From Chitinophagaceae bacterium (GTDB taxonomy: Bacteria; Bacteroidota; Bacteroidia; Chitinophagales; UBA10324): a DNA stretch of 64,000 nucleotides. Each line of letters begins with the position of its first letter. Position 1 is the stretch's first letter. Below, piece by piece: positions 9,420 to 19,787 of the stretch. A model generated the notes under the pieces. That model saw only the letters and a list, made by a program, of their open reading frames with translations, was not told where the DNA came from and searched no databases. The position numbers and the translations under genes were made by a program. The stretch covers positions 1 through 64,000 of the forward strand of contig CANJII010000011.1 in NCBI GenBank assembly GCA_947474435.1, read 5' to 3'.

Positions 9420-9817
9420 CTTTTTAATTTAGAGTTCAAGAATAAATCTTTTTAAATAAAACTTGAATTATAAATATTTCCTCCATATAAAATCAATCAT
9501 TGAAAAAATTTCATTCCTTATAGAATTAAGTATCTGCACGCAAGCTGCAATGAATGAAGCTGAAAATATTGGTAAATATTTATAAAGCCTTTCGTTTAAA
9601 TTGTAGTATATGTATAATGGAATACATACTATTTGAATGCCGACATTATCCAATAAATTGTTGATGGTTGAAAATTGCTTGAGTTTTACAGAAACTATTT
9701 CCTTTTTAAATTTCATACAATTAATTGTGTCAATTGGTTTTTTACATATATTGCGCTTCATCTTTTTAGCTTCATACAACATTCAATCTTTTTTGTCGAA
9801 AAATTTGATTTTTAAAA
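9420..9817. other. 398-bp AT-rich gap without a supported gene
   Basis: A minus-strand frame at 9468-9782 would encode 104 residues with a basic first half and a weakly hydrophobic middle (LYIYYNLNERLYKYLPIF), but it has no family motif and no convincing start context. It could be a decayed gene or chance. TTTTTTGTCG at 9790-9798 is a possible weak -7 element for the following porP-like gene. Confidence 0.4.
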
Positions 9818-10840
9818 ATGAAAAAACTCATACTTTTTTTTTCAGTGATTATTCTTTCTTCGGGTATAAATGCCCAGGATATTCACTATTCGCAATTTTA
9901 TGCTTCACCGCTTACTCTAAATCCAGCCCTTACCGGTATAAATGATTGTAATTACAGGGTTGGTGTAATGTATCGAAATCAATGGCATAGTATAACTGCC
10001 ACCACAGCATACACTACTCCATCGCTGTCTTTCGATATAAATAATTTAGCAGCACGGTATATTAAAACAGGAACTCTTTCAGCCGGGTTGTTAGTATTGA
10101 ATGATCAGGCGGGAGATGGAAATCTTTCAAATCTTTCAATTCTTGGTTCAGCCGGATATTTATATCATTTTGATTCGGAGAAAAAGTATGGTGTATCTGC
10201 CGGGTTACAAACCGGATTTGTTCAAAAAAGATTTGATCCTACACTTTTAAATTTTGAAGAAGAATTTAATGGTGTAGACTTTAACAGCGGATTACCAACC
10301 GGAGAAAATTTCCCGAAAACCAGTTTTGGATATCTTGATATGAATGCAGGGTTGGTTTTTCTTGCACATGTAAACCCAAAGATTGACTTGTATGCAGGCG
10401 GAGCTGCTTTTCATTTAATACAGCCTAAAGAATCTTTTTATAATAATGTAAATGCCAAACTGAATATGCGGATCGTTGCTCATGGTGGAGCCAAAATTAA
10501 ATTTAACGAAAAGTGGAGTGTTATGCCATCAATATTATACATGAGCCAAACACAAGCAAAAGAAATTAATTTCGGAACAAATCTTGGCTACCACATTTCA
10601 AATGCAAATATGGAAGCTGAATTTTATTTCGGTGGTTATTATCGCTTAGGTGATGCTGCAAATTTGTTAATTGGCGGTGAATACAAAAAAGTGAAATTTG
10701 GATTGAGTTATGATTTAAACATTTCATCACTCAACACCGCTACCAGCAATAAGGGGGGATTTGAACTTTCTCTTTCTTTCACTGGCTGCATTGGTGGTTT
10801 AATACTTGACCCGCCAGTACTTTGGTGCCCTCGTTTTTAA
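9818..10840 (+). CDS. PorP/SprF-family type IX secretion outer-membrane protein
   Basis: This 340-residue protein has a signal peptide (1-19, ending SSGINA) and then QDIHYSQFYASPLTLNPALT, the hallmark N terminus of PorP/SprF proteins. The rest alternates polar and aromatic beta strands typical of an outer-membrane barrel (GYLYHFDSEKKYGVSAGLQT, AEFYFGGYYRLGDAANLLIG). PorP/SprF proteins work with the T9SS or anchor its cargo and are often paired with OmpA-like proteins, as here: the OmpA-family gene follows 55 bp downstream. The genome has many T9SS substrates in this window, which fits. Confidence 0.92.
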   Translation: MKKLILFFSVIILSSGINAQDIHYSQFYASPLTLNPALTGINDCNYRVGVMYRNQWHSITATTAYTTPSLSFDINNLAARYIKTGTLSAGLLVLNDQAGDGNLSNLSILGSAGYLYHFDSEKKYGVSAGLQTGFVQKRFDPTLLNFEEEFNGVDFNSGLPTGENFPKTSFGYLDMNAGLVFLAHVNPKIDLYAGGAAFHLIQPKESFYNNVNAKLNMRIVAHGGAKIKFNEKWSVMPSILYMSQTQAKEINFGTNLGYHISNANMEAEFYFGGYYRLGDAANLLIGGEYKKVKFGLSYDLNISSLNTATSNKGGFELSLSFTGCIGGLILDPPVLWCPRF

Positions 10841-10895
10841 TAAAAAAATTTAATAATAATTACATTCATAACAATAAGTGAATTTAAGCACGAAC

Positions 10896-12980
10896 ATGAA
10901 ACTTTTGAGCAAAAGCATCCTGATAATTTTTTTCTTATCCCCTTTGTTTTCGTTTGCACAACCGGTTCAAAACCTGAATGCAAAGCAAAGCCTGAAAATG
11001 GCCGACTACCTGTTTAACATGGGCAGTTATTTCAATGCGGTTTCGTACTACGAAAAAGTATATGAAAAGCAAAGCAATAACGCGTATGCAGTTAACCAGA
11101 TTGCGCAAGCGCAAATGTTACTGAGAGATTATAAAGAGGCCGAGAAATGGTTCAAGGTTTTGCAAGACCTTAATGTAGATACTTATCCCGAAGCAGGATA
11201 TTATTATGCATTGTGTTTAAAGTATAATGGTAAGTATCCTGCGGCAAAAGCTGCATTTAACAAATTTGAAAAAACATACAAAGGATTGAATGCTTCAGCG
11301 TTAAAAAAGAAAGCAAAGATGCAGGCAGAAGGTTGTGATTTGGCATTGAAATTTATTGCCGCTCCGGATACAGTTAAAGTTGAGCATTTGGGAGCTAATG
11401 TAAATGCACCCTATACTGAATTTGGTCCTGTTCCATTCGGAAACGATTTACTTTTATATTCTTCTTTAAAATCTGATACAATTATTATTCTGGATGATAA
11501 AAAAAGAAATCAATCATTTGCCCAATTTTATTCAGTACCAAAATTAACAGATTCAACTTTTGGTGAAAGCTCCATATATACTGACATGCCAGTTAATGCC
11601 AATGATGTTCATAACGGAAACGGCGCTTTTTCTGCAGATAAAAAGCGATTTTATTTCACTCGCTGCAAATTGGATGAAACCTCTATGAAAATGCGATGTG
11701 AAATTTTTATGACCGAGGTTAAAAGCAATGGTAAATGGAGCAATCCGATAAAATTACCAGCAGAAGTAAATTCAGATTCAACACAAACTCATCCGGCAGT
11801 TGGAAATTCAAAGGAAGGTGAGGTTTTATATTTCAGCAGCAATCGCGCACAGGGAACAGGTGGAATGGATATTTGGTACAGTGTAAAAAAAGGCGATACA
11901 TGGAGCATGGCGCTCAATCTTGGAAAAAAAATTAATACAACAGGCGATGATATTACACCTTATTATGATTCGAAAAATTATGTGCTTTATTTTAGTTCCA
12001 ATGGCTGGGCAGGAATGGGAGGATATGATGTGTTCAAATCAAAAGGCGGCCTGAAAAAATGGGAGCCAGCAAAGAATATGGGTTATCCGATTAACAGCAG
12101 TGTGGATGATATGTATTATACTTTGTCAGAAAAAAAATACATTGGTTATGTAGTTTCAAATCGCCCCGGAACTATTTCAGTAAAAAGTGAGACCTGTTGC
12201 GATGATATCTTTGAAATCCGATATCCAAGAATTATTTATTATGCAGTTCGAGGTTATGTGTTTGATGCAAAAACCAAAATGAAATTACCAAATGCAAAAG
12301 TGATTATGGTTTCAAACGATACTGTTAAATGGGGAAAAGACCAGTTGTCAAAAAAAGATACCATGTATTTCTGGGATACTCAGGCATTCATGAATTATAA
12401 ATTAATGGCCGACAAAGAAGGCTATTTCAGCAACGATGCAAACTTCAGTGTAGAAAGAAAGTTTGAAAACGACACCATGCGCGTCGATATTTATTTAACA
12501 CCGATTCCACCTAAAGAACCAATCGTTATCGAAAATATTTTTTATGATTTTGATGGTGCTGGTTTAAGACCCGAATCATTTAAAGGACTGGACTCTCTTT
12601 ATAATTTGTTAATGGCAAATCCAACTATTCAAATTGAAATCAGATCACATACCGATAGTAAGGGTAAGGATGATTACAATCTGAAACTCTCACAAAAGCG
12701 CGCAGAAAGCGTTGTGAAATACCTGATGGATAAAAATATTCCGAAAGAAAGATTGGTTGCAACCGGAATGGGAGAGAAGGAACTGTTGGTTAAGGAAACT
12801 ACTGATGATGGAAAAGATTGTGAATCATGTCGGCAGTTAAATCGTCGTACTGATTTCAAAATTATCGGTGTAATTCCAGGTAAGGATGTGATATACAAAC
12901 AGGGTGATTCAGGTTTTGATGAAGATGCTGTTGATACATTGGAGGAACAAAAAGAACAGGAAAAAGAGGAAGAAAAATAA
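10896..12980 (+). CDS. OmpA-family protein with TPR and PD40 repeats (PorE-like)
   Basis: This 694-residue protein has a signal peptide (MKLLSKSILIIFFLSPLFSF, about 1-21). TPR-like helices follow to about residue 150 (KMADYLFNMGSYFNAVSYYE). PD40/WD40-like beta-propeller repeats come next (LYFSSNRAQGTGGMDIWY, LYFSSNGWAGMGGYDVF). After a carboxypeptidase-regulatory-like module (RGYVFDAKTKMKLPNAKV), the C-terminal OmpA domain begins with IFYDFDGAGLRPES and continues IRSHTDSKGKDDYNLKLSQK, which binds peptidoglycan. This architecture is that of the T9SS-associated PorE-type proteins that tie the outer-membrane complex to the cell wall. The ATG at 10896 is preferred to a GTG 18 bp upstream. The C-terminal tail is highly acidic and Glu-rich. 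Confidence 0.9.
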   Translation: MKLLSKSILIIFFLSPLFSFAQPVQNLNAKQSLKMADYLFNMGSYFNAVSYYEKVYEKQSNNAYAVNQIAQAQMLLRDYKEAEKWFKVLQDLNVDTYPEAGYYYALCLKYNGKYPAAKAAFNKFEKTYKGLNASALKKKAKMQAEGCDLALKFIAAPDTVKVEHLGANVNAPYTEFGPVPFGNDLLLYSSLKSDTIIILDDKKRNQSFAQFYSVPKLTDSTFGESSIYTDMPVNANDVHNGNGAFSADKKRFYFTRCKLDETSMKMRCEIFMTEVKSNGKWSNPIKLPAEVNSDSTQTHPAVGNSKEGEVLYFSSNRAQGTGGMDIWYSVKKGDTWSMALNLGKKINTTGDDITPYYDSKNYVLYFSSNGWAGMGGYDVFKSKGGLKKWEPAKNMGYPINSSVDDMYYTLSEKKYIGYVVSNRPGTISVKSETCCDDIFEIRYPRIIYYAVRGYVFDAKTKMKLPNAKVIMVSNDTVKWGKDQLSKKDTMYFWDTQAFMNYKLMADKEGYFSNDANFSVERKFENDTMRVDIYLTPIPPKEPIVIENIFYDFDGAGLRPESFKGLDSLYNLLMANPTIQIEIRSHTDSKGKDDYNLKLSQKRAESVVKYLMDKNIPKERLVATGMGEKELLVKETTDDGKDCESCRQLNRRTDFKIIGVIPGKDVIYKQGDSGFDEDAVDTLEEQKEQEKEEEK

Positions 12981-13000
12981 TTTTTATTGAAAATATTTTT

Positions 13001-13038
13001 CAAAAGCCTGACCATCATTTGGTTGGGCTTTTGTTTTT
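13001..13038 (+). terminator. Rho-independent terminator after the OmpA-family gene
   Basis: CAAAAGCCTGACC pairs completely with GGTTGGGCTTTTG (two G-U pairs) across a 7-base loop, followed by TTTTT. It lies 20 bp after the stop codon. Confidence 0.85.
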
Positions 13039-13240
13039 AAAATATCCGGTGATATAAATTATTGGTTTACAGGATTTTTTTCAATGAACCTTTTTTTTAA
13101 TGAGCAGACTTTTTCAAAAAATAAATAACTATAAATTTGAAATACATAGTATAAACTCAAATCGGCAGAATTTAATAGCGTTGAAGTCACATCGACTCCG
13201 CATTAACAAATGTTAATTTCTGAGGAAGTATAAATTGAAT

Positions 13241-14875
13241 TTATTTTTTATAAACCATTTCTCCATTCACAAAAGTCATTAATACCTGTGCTTTAAATGT
13301 TTCTGTTTCAGGTATGTTCATTATATCCTTATCAAGCACAACAAAATCTGCTTTCTTTCCAATGGTTAAACTACCAACTTCCTCTTCCATAAAATTTGCA
13401 TAAGCTGCCCACGCAGTCATCCCTTTTAATGCCTCGAGGCGCGTAAGTTTTTGTTCAGGCATAAATCCTCCGCTTGGAAATAATTTCTGATCCATTCGGG
13501 TTATGGCAGCAAAAAACCCTGATAATGGATTAATATCTTCAATCGGAAAATCACTTCCACAAGCAATTATTCCTGCGTTCTGTAATAATGTTTTCCATGA
13601 ATAGGCGCCGGTCATTCTTGCATCGCCCAATCGGTCTTTTGACCAATACATATCACTTGTGGCGAAACAAGGTTGTATAGAAGGAATAATATTGTAAGCA
13701 GCAAACAATTTCATATCGGCTGGTGAAACTACCTGAGCATGTTCTATTCTCCATCGTTTTATGTTTTTGCCTCCTAACAAATTTCCATATAAATCAAGCG
13801 TGAGTTTATTGGCTGAGTCGCCAATGCAATGCGCGCAAATCTGAAACCCGTTTGCCTCACATTCAGCAAATTTTCGATTGAAATAGTCAATAGGTTTTAA
13901 AAGTAAACCGGAATAATTCGATTGATCGGTATATGATTTTTTCATTAAGGCTCCACGCGAACCAAGGGCGCCATCAATATAAAATTTAAAAGCCCGAACA
14001 GACAAGCGTTCAGTCTTATAAGGGCCGTGTTTAAAATAATAATTCCGGTTTATTTCATTATCGGCAAGCATGGCATATACTCGCATTTTCAACAAACCGC
14101 TTTGTTGCAGCGAGTCAATTATATCAATCACATTTTTATCCAATCCGGCATCAGAAACAGTAGTTAATCCAACTGCAAAACATTTTTGTTGTGCGGCTAA
14201 TAAATTTTCCTCAATATTTTTTTTATCTGCCAATGGAATAAATTTTTCAAGACTGTCCATAGCATTATCAATCAAAACGCCGGTTAACCTGCCATTTTTT
14301 ATTTTTAATTCTCCACCATAAATTTTTGTAGAAGTACTGAATCCGGCAATTTTTAAAGCTGCATCGTTAGCTATTGCAGCATGGCCATCTATCCGTTTGA
14401 TAAAAACAGGTTGCAATGGAAATGCATTGTTTAATAATTCATTGGTTGGAAAATCTTTTATATCCCAATCATTTTGATCCCAACCCCTTCCTTGGATCCA
14501 TGCAGTTTTATCTGTGATCGGAAATCCTGTTATTGCATTTATAACTTCTGTCCAGCTTTTTGTTCCAGTTAAATTTACCCGATTAAGCTGTTCGCCATAA
14601 CCATAAAAATGACAATGCGCATCAATAAAACCGGGGAAAATAGTTGTACCGCTTAAATTAATTTTATGATCGGGCAGATAAGCTGATTCAGCATCAGCAT
14701 TTGAACCAACAAAAACAATTTTGCCTTTATCAATTGCCATTGCTTCAACAATGGTGTTGTTTGCTGATAGGGTGTAAATGCGGGCATTTAAAATCAAAAA
14801 GTCTGTTCTTGTTTTAATCGGAGCGGAATAAAATAAAACAGACAGAAGTGACAGAAAGTATGTTGGAATTATCAT
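13241..14875 (-). CDS. YtcJ-like metal-dependent amidohydrolase, probably exported
   Basis: This 544-residue protein has a hydrophobic N terminus (MIIPTYFLSLLSVLFYSAPI) that may be a signal peptide or anchor. The amidohydrolase fold follows: ILNARIYTL, FPGFIDAHCHFYGYGEQ with the H-x-H metal ligands (the first His of a TIM-barrel hydrolase), RIEHAQVVSP, GSDFPIEDINPL (metal/catalytic Asp) and the closing beta-sandwich IGKKADFVVLDKDIM. The YtcJ group hydrolyses amide or related bonds; the true substrate is unknown. It diverges from the rhomboid gene. Confidence 0.85.
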   Translation of the reverse strand: MIIPTYFLSLLSVLFYSAPIKTRTDFLILNARIYTLSANNTIVEAMAIDKGKIVFVGSNADAESAYLPDHKINLSGTTIFPGFIDAHCHFYGYGEQLNRVNLTGTKSWTEVINAITGFPITDKTAWIQGRGWDQNDWDIKDFPTNELLNNAFPLQPVFIKRIDGHAAIANDAALKIAGFSTSTKIYGGELKIKNGRLTGVLIDNAMDSLEKFIPLADKKNIEENLLAAQQKCFAVGLTTVSDAGLDKNVIDIIDSLQQSGLLKMRVYAMLADNEINRNYYFKHGPYKTERLSVRAFKFYIDGALGSRGALMKKSYTDQSNYSGLLLKPIDYFNRKFAECEANGFQICAHCIGDSANKLTLDLYGNLLGGKNIKRWRIEHAQVVSPADMKLFAAYNIIPSIQPCFATSDMYWSKDRLGDARMTGAYSWKTLLQNAGIIACGSDFPIEDINPLSGFFAAITRMDQKLFPSGGFMPEQKLTRLEALKGMTAWAAYANFMEEEVGSLTIGKKADFVVLDKDIMNIPETETFKAQVLMTFVNGEMVYKK

Positions 14876-14957
14876 GGCACGAATTTAACAACTACAAATT
14901 TGCTTGTGCAGTGAATTAATAAATTTGATTTGAATAGCTGTAGTAAAAATTAATTTA

Positions 14958-15686
14958 ATGGTAAATAATTTCCTTGAAGAAGAAAATAAAAAAGAGCAAA
15001 ATCGATTTTGGTTCAGCATATATCTCGCCTTTATAATCACGGTTTTATTTGGCTTTGTAAAATTTGCTACATGGGCAATTGGTATTGATGAAAAGATAGT
15101 TGAGTACGGCGTTTTACCCAGAACTATTTCAGGTTTACGAGGAATTTTTTTTTCTCCGCTAATACACGGTGATGCCGGGCATTATTTCGGAAATGCCATT
15201 CCGCTTTTTGTTTTAAGTGTATTAATTATTTTTTTCTATCGGCAGTTTTATTTTAAAGTTTTACTGTTGGTTTGGTTTTTTGATGGCATAGGCGTGTGGC
15301 TTATTGGCAGAGAAGTTTATCACATAGGAGCCAGCGGGGTTGTTTATGGCTTAGCATTTTTTGCATTTTTCAGTGGAGTTTTAAAAAAGAATCGAAACAT
15401 GCTCGCTATGTCGATGCTGGTTTTATTTTTATACGGAAGTATGATATGGGGAATGTATCCGTTGGAAAACGGTGTTAGCTGGGAAGCCCACCTGGCCGGA
15501 TTTCTGACAGGAACATTGCTGGCTGTATATTACAGAAGATCAGGTCCGCAAGATGATCCGATACCCGAGTGGATGAACGAAGAAGAAATTCAAATGGAAG
15601 CAACAGCTGAAGCTGAAATATTTACTGAGCAAAAAAAAGACAACGGAATTGTTATCAATTATGATTTTAAAAAGAAGATTGAATAA
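14958..15686 (+). CDS. Rhomboid-family intramembrane serine protease
   Basis: This 242-residue membrane protein has six predicted spans. HGDAGHYFGNAIPLFV carries the conserved His and Asn of the second span. GASGVVYGLAFFAFF carries the nucleophile at Ser126 in GxSG, and EAHLAGFLTG carries the partner His178. All catalytic residues are therefore present. Rhomboids cut transmembrane helices of substrate proteins; the substrate here is unknown. The soluble C-terminal tail of about 50 residues is acidic. Confidence 0.92.
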   Translation: MVNNFLEEENKKEQNRFWFSIYLAFIITVLFGFVKFATWAIGIDEKIVEYGVLPRTISGLRGIFFSPLIHGDAGHYFGNAIPLFVLSVLIIFFYRQFYFKVLLLVWFFDGIGVWLIGREVYHIGASGVVYGLAFFAFFSGVLKKNRNMLAMSMLVLFLYGSMIWGMYPLENGVSWEAHLAGFLTGTLLAVYYRRSGPQDDPIPEWMNEEEIQMEATAEAEIFTEQKKDNGIVINYDFKKKIE

Positions 15687-15717
15687 TAATATAATTTTTA
15701 TTGGAGCAAAAATATTT

Positions 15718-17211
15718 TCAATTCTTCAACACAATTAATCGCTGAACTGCTCCTGTTTTATTTTTCAATAAATAAATTCCATCACACAGATTCGAAATAT
15801 TTATTTCGGTAATTTGATTTTGTGCTGAGAAGTTTCGTAAAAGTTTTCCGTCAATACTGAACAATGAAAATTCAATTCCCGAATTATAAACATAAACAAT
15901 TTCATGAGCCGGATTTGGAAAAACCTGAAATAAAGAATTTGCATTTTGCAAATCACCGGAATTTAAAGGAGAATATCCTGCCGCTATTAATACAGGCAGT
16001 ACTGCATTAATGCGAGCCGGAATAAATGGTTTTAATGCTGGAATATTTCCCAAATCGAAATTGATGTTGGTTTCAAAATTATTATTTGTGAAAAATTTAT
16101 TCGGATCAGCATAAACAGAAGGTCTAATCCAATCTGCCAAGCTATCGATAAGTGGGTAAAGGTTAGTAGTATCAAATCCTGATGTCAGCATTTGATATAG
16201 GGAATTGTAATATGCGGCTTTCATATTTGCATTGGCTAATAATTTTTCTTCCAATGGCCGGTTGCCGGTTGGCATAGGAGTATAATCAGGCGATAAGTTT
16301 TTTATTTGTAACAGTGATAATCCTTGCTGAAAATTTCCAAATGCTTCATTCACATCCCAAGCAATCCATTCAAATTTATTTGTTGCTGTATTATGATATA
16401 AAAAATAATTATGACCACTTCCCTGATACGAATCTAAATTGGCAAATAGAATATTGCCTGCCCATACTTTGTACCACGAATTTATTTCAAGCACATTAGT
16501 AATTGATGATTCAAGAATATTTGATGGTGTATTATTCAGTAGGTTTATAAAATTCAGTAAATCGCTCCAATCATTTACTGTTTCATTGGTATGCAGTTCG
16601 TAATGCGGATAATAGGAGCTCGTGTTGTTTCCAAGGTATTTCAAGTCGCCATGTGGATCGCCTTTAAAAAGATTTCCGTTTTTGTTAGCAAACCGATCTT
16701 GTAAAAAAGTTTTATCTACTTCCTCAACAAGTGTATACAGACCCCATAACTGATTGTTCAAATAAACATTGGCAAAAGTGCAGCGAGGTGCATTAACCCC
16801 TTGTGCATTTAAAAAATCAAGACAAACTTTTTCTCTGAGAAATGTGGGATCCTTAAATCCGTTATTCAGGTTTATTTTTTTAAATCCATCACAGGTAAGT
16901 GTTGAATCGTATAAGTTGAAATCAACTTTGATTGATTTTTTTACACTTGAATTATTATAAGAAGAATTGCCTTTAAATTTTACACCAATGTTATTGAATA
17001 ATGCTCCGTCTATTGTTAAATCAACTTTTATATAATAATCACCTGCATAAGTAGCTGTCAGACTATCATACCAGCTGGTTTGATTAAATTGAAAATATAA
17101 TGTATGAATTTGTGAAGAAGTAAAAATGGAATCACCTGCGGTTTGAGCAAAAATGCATTTTGATATTAATATCAAAAATGCGAATAGAAATAACAATATT
17201 TTTTTCTTCAT
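15718..17211 (-). CDS. Secreted CotH-type protein with T9SS type A sorting domain
   Basis: This 497-residue protein has a signal peptide (KKKILLFLFAFLILISKCIF, cleaved near residue 22). A CotH domain follows, with GVKFKGNSSYNN, FKKINLNNGFKDPTFLREKV, LWGLYTLVEEVDKTFL, NGNLFKGDP and WIAWDVNEAFG. CotH proteins are atypical kinases in spore coats of Bacillus and occur widely in secreted bacterial proteins of unknown role; the D-x-N of WDVN fits the metal-binding position. The end carries a type A sorting domain (FQVFPNPAHEIVYVYN ... GIYLLKNKTG). It is likely exported through the T9SS. Confidence 0.88.
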   Translation of the reverse strand: MKKKILLFLFAFLILISKCIFAQTAGDSIFTSSQIHTLYFQFNQTSWYDSLTATYAGDYYIKVDLTIDGALFNNIGVKFKGNSSYNNSSVKKSIKVDFNLYDSTLTCDGFKKINLNNGFKDPTFLREKVCLDFLNAQGVNAPRCTFANVYLNNQLWGLYTLVEEVDKTFLQDRFANKNGNLFKGDPHGDLKYLGNNTSSYYPHYELHTNETVNDWSDLLNFINLLNNTPSNILESSITNVLEINSWYKVWAGNILFANLDSYQGSGHNYFLYHNTATNKFEWIAWDVNEAFGNFQQGLSLLQIKNLSPDYTPMPTGNRPLEEKLLANANMKAAYYNSLYQMLTSGFDTTNLYPLIDSLADWIRPSVYADPNKFFTNNNFETNINFDLGNIPALKPFIPARINAVLPVLIAAGYSPLNSGDLQNANSLFQVFPNPAHEIVYVYNSGIEFSLFSIDGKLLRNFSAQNQITEINISNLCDGIYLLKNKTGAVQRLIVLKN

Positions 17212-17304
17212 TGTCTATTATTTTATGACATGCAAAATAAAAAATGGTTTAACAATGTAATGTGCAAAAATCAATTGAATCAGTTGAATATTGTTCTGAA
17301 ACCA

Positions 17305-17338
17305 GAAAGCCTTCCAAATTTAATTTTGGAAGGCTTTC
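17305..17338 (-). terminator. Long perfect hairpin downstream of the PKD/CHU_C gene
   Basis: GAAAGCCTTCCAAA pairs perfectly over 14 bp with TTTGGAAGGCTTTC across a short AT loop, 23 bp beyond the stop of the minus-strand PKD/CHU_C gene. No long T-run follows on either strand, so it may be a terminator or an mRNA 3' stabiliser. Confidence 0.6.
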
Positions 17339-17360
17339 AACTAAAATGTTTTTATGGCAA

Positions 17361-19529
17361 TTATCTTATCAAAGTTACATTCCCTTTGTACTCTTTTGTT
17401 TCATTATTGATGAATGTGGCACTAATTATATAGGAATATACTCCAACTGATGCTTCATCAGTTCCAAAATATCCATTCCAACCTTTATAACCTTTGTTGT
17501 CACTTGATCCGGAATAAACCATTTGACCCCAACGATTATAAACACGCATTGAAACATAAGTAACTTCTGTACCAAATGGAATAAAAATATCATTGGTACC
17601 ATCTCGGTTTGGAGAAAATGCATTTGGAATATACAATTCACATAATATTCCAATTTCAATTGCATCGTTAAAAGTGCAACCGTGATTATTTAAGGTTACA
17701 TTATATTCAGTAGGTTTTACTGGTGATACCGAAATTGATTGACTTGATGCACCTGTTGACCAGGTATATTCAACTCCCGGAATTCCTGCATTTAAAGTTA
17801 AAACTGTTCCCTTACAAACAGCGGTATCATTTCCAATGTTGGTTATCGGGTATGAAAAAACACTGATTACTCCGCTTGTTGTATCGGCACCACACAAACT
17901 GTCTGTAGTTATAAGTGTTACATTGTATGAACCTGCAGCCCCATAATAATGACTGGTGGTATTTCCTGAAACTGCTGCCGAGGTATCACCGAAATTCCAA
18001 TCCCATTGTTTTGGATAATAATTTGTTTTGTCATTGAATACTACCATTTGCCCAACACAAACAGTGGTTGATGAAACAGTGAAAGCGGCTATTGGTGCAG
18101 GCCAAACCTGAACAACATGAGTAACAGTATCTGAGCAACCGCCGGGAACAAAATTGATTAAAGTAACTGTAAATAAACCTGAATCAATATATTGATGTGC
18201 TGGGTTTTGTATGAGATTTACACTTCCGCCATCACCATAATCATATTGCCAGCCAATTGGAATTACTCCTGACGATTGATCTTGAAATTGTAGTAGTTGA
18301 CCCTGACAATATCCTGTTGGAGTCCAGCTAAAATCAGCTTGAAAAAATGCAGCACTTAAAGTAATGGTATCTAAAAGAATACATCCTAATGATCCTTCTA
18401 GTTTTACATAATAGGTTCCAATATATTGATTACTTAATGTACTTGGGCCATTAATATTTAAATCTGATTGAATTACAGTACCGGCAGAATCAGTCCAGGT
18501 ATAAGAAAATGGAGCTGCTCCGGTAGGAGTAGCAGTTATGCTGCCGTTTGAGGCATTTGAACAAGTTGGATCTATTTTGGAAACAGACAATGTTAGCGGG
18601 TCATAAGTAATAAGCATTGTGTCATTTGCCGGTCCTCCACAAGTATTTGCAATAGCCATATACTCAGTTGTTCCAACGGGTGGATTTACAACCAAAGTAG
18701 GACCATTACCAATTAAAATTCCATTTTCATACCATCCAATAACATTTGCTGCATTCATAGGAACAGGAGCGTATGGTATTGATGTTACAGTATATGTTCC
18801 ACCACTAGGTGTAAAACGATATCCATCAATTGAAACTGACCATTGTGTCGGGTAATTCCTTCCGGGCACCCAAGCAGCAGTAGTTCCAGTAGAATTTTGA
18901 ACTCCTTGAATACCTGCACCACTATTCCAGGTAGAACAAAGAGGTTTATCAGTAATATGCATTTCAATAATATTTGAAGTTTCGTATAAAATAACCTGCT
19001 GGCTTGTCATTATACTATTACAAATAAACATTGGTACATTACACATATCAAATACGGCATACCGATTAGGAGCGGTTCCGTAACTAGCATATGACATGAA
19101 TGCTGTATTACCAGCAGCAGCAGGATAATAAATATCCTGCCATGGAAACATGATTGCATTTGTTGGGTTAGAAGCTGAAGGTATTGCAGCACTAATTGGC
19201 CATTGACAATATGAACCAGCTAAAGAAATATCAAAATTTACAACTCCATTACTTCCAAATACACATTGTGTATAAGTATTACCAAAGTAGGTAAATGAAA
19301 AGCCAAGATTTATTGGTGTAATGCAGTAACCATCATCGCAGCCACTGAAGTTTAGGCAATCAAGATAAGTAGGGGCACTACCTAATCCGGTATTTCCAGC
19401 AACACTAAGCGTAAATGGTATCGAGCAGATAGTAGTATCGTTTCCGATAGAGAACTGAGCTTTTGAGTTTTCACTTAGTAAAAAAGTAATCGCTGTAATA
19501 ATTGCCAGAATTGAAAATTTGTTTTTCAT
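17361..19529 (-). CDS. Large secreted PKD-domain protein with T9SS type B (CHU_C) sorting domain
   Basis: This 722-residue protein has a signal peptide (MKNKFSILAIITAITFLLSE). An N-terminal all-beta region follows, with several cysteines (LDCLNFSGCDDGYC) and VNFDISLAGSYCQW, resembling nidogen-like/adhesin heads. Then come SprB-type repeats (VSKIDPTCSNASNGSITATP), two PKD domains (WQYDYGDGG, WDWNFGDTSAAVSG) and the CHU_C domain (IPNAFSPNRDGTNDIF, MRVYNRWGQMVYSG). SprB repeats are named after the gliding adhesin of Flavobacterium. An adhesin role is inferred. The ATG at 19529 is preferred to a TTG two codons upstream. Confidence 0.88.
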   Translation of the reverse strand: MKNKFSILAIITAITFLLSENSKAQFSIGNDTTICSIPFTLSVAGNTGLGSAPTYLDCLNFSGCDDGYCITPINLGFSFTYFGNTYTQCVFGSNGVVNFDISLAGSYCQWPISAAIPSASNPTNAIMFPWQDIYYPAAAGNTAFMSYASYGTAPNRYAVFDMCNVPMFICNSIMTSQQVILYETSNIIEMHITDKPLCSTWNSGAGIQGVQNSTGTTAAWVPGRNYPTQWSVSIDGYRFTPSGGTYTVTSIPYAPVPMNAANVIGWYENGILIGNGPTLVVNPPVGTTEYMAIANTCGGPANDTMLITYDPLTLSVSKIDPTCSNASNGSITATPTGAAPFSYTWTDSAGTVIQSDLNINGPSTLSNQYIGTYYVKLEGSLGCILLDTITLSAAFFQADFSWTPTGYCQGQLLQFQDQSSGVIPIGWQYDYGDGGSVNLIQNPAHQYIDSGLFTVTLINFVPGGCSDTVTHVVQVWPAPIAAFTVSSTTVCVGQMVVFNDKTNYYPKQWDWNFGDTSAAVSGNTTSHYYGAAGSYNVTLITTDSLCGADTTSGVISVFSYPITNIGNDTAVCKGTVLTLNAGIPGVEYTWSTGASSQSISVSPVKPTEYNVTLNNHGCTFNDAIEIGILCELYIPNAFSPNRDGTNDIFIPFGTEVTYVSMRVYNRWGQMVYSGSSDNKGYKGWNGYFGTDEASVGVYSYIISATFINNETKEYKGNVTLIR

Positions 19530-19731
19530 ATTCAAAATTTATTGATTAGTAAAAACTATTGTTTTTGATTTTGTTTTAATGAATTAACTGCAATTAAACC
19601 GTATTGATTTTTTTGATTTTAATAATCAAAACTAATTTAATTCACGCCACTAATGTAATGTCAAAACAACTCATTACAATTGCTAAACTGAAACATTCTT
19701 ACCGCTTCAATAATTTTCATTAATGCAAAGT

Positions 19732-19739
19732 TATTTTTG
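19732..19739 (+). promoter_or_regulatory. Candidate -7 promoter element TATTTTTG
   Basis: TATTTTTG matches the Bacteroidota -7 consensus TAnnTTTG exactly and lies 48 bp before the GNAT start codon. No TTTG was found at the right -33 distance, so this is a partial promoter match. Confidence 0.35.
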
Positions 19740-19787
19740 TCGAAGCAATTATATTTAAAAATACATTAAACTTATTTATTAGTCACT

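Noticed and set aside
9468-9782. 104-codon minus-strand frame in the gap before the porP-like gene
   Set aside because: It has no family motif, poor start context and strong AT bias; kept only as a described gap.
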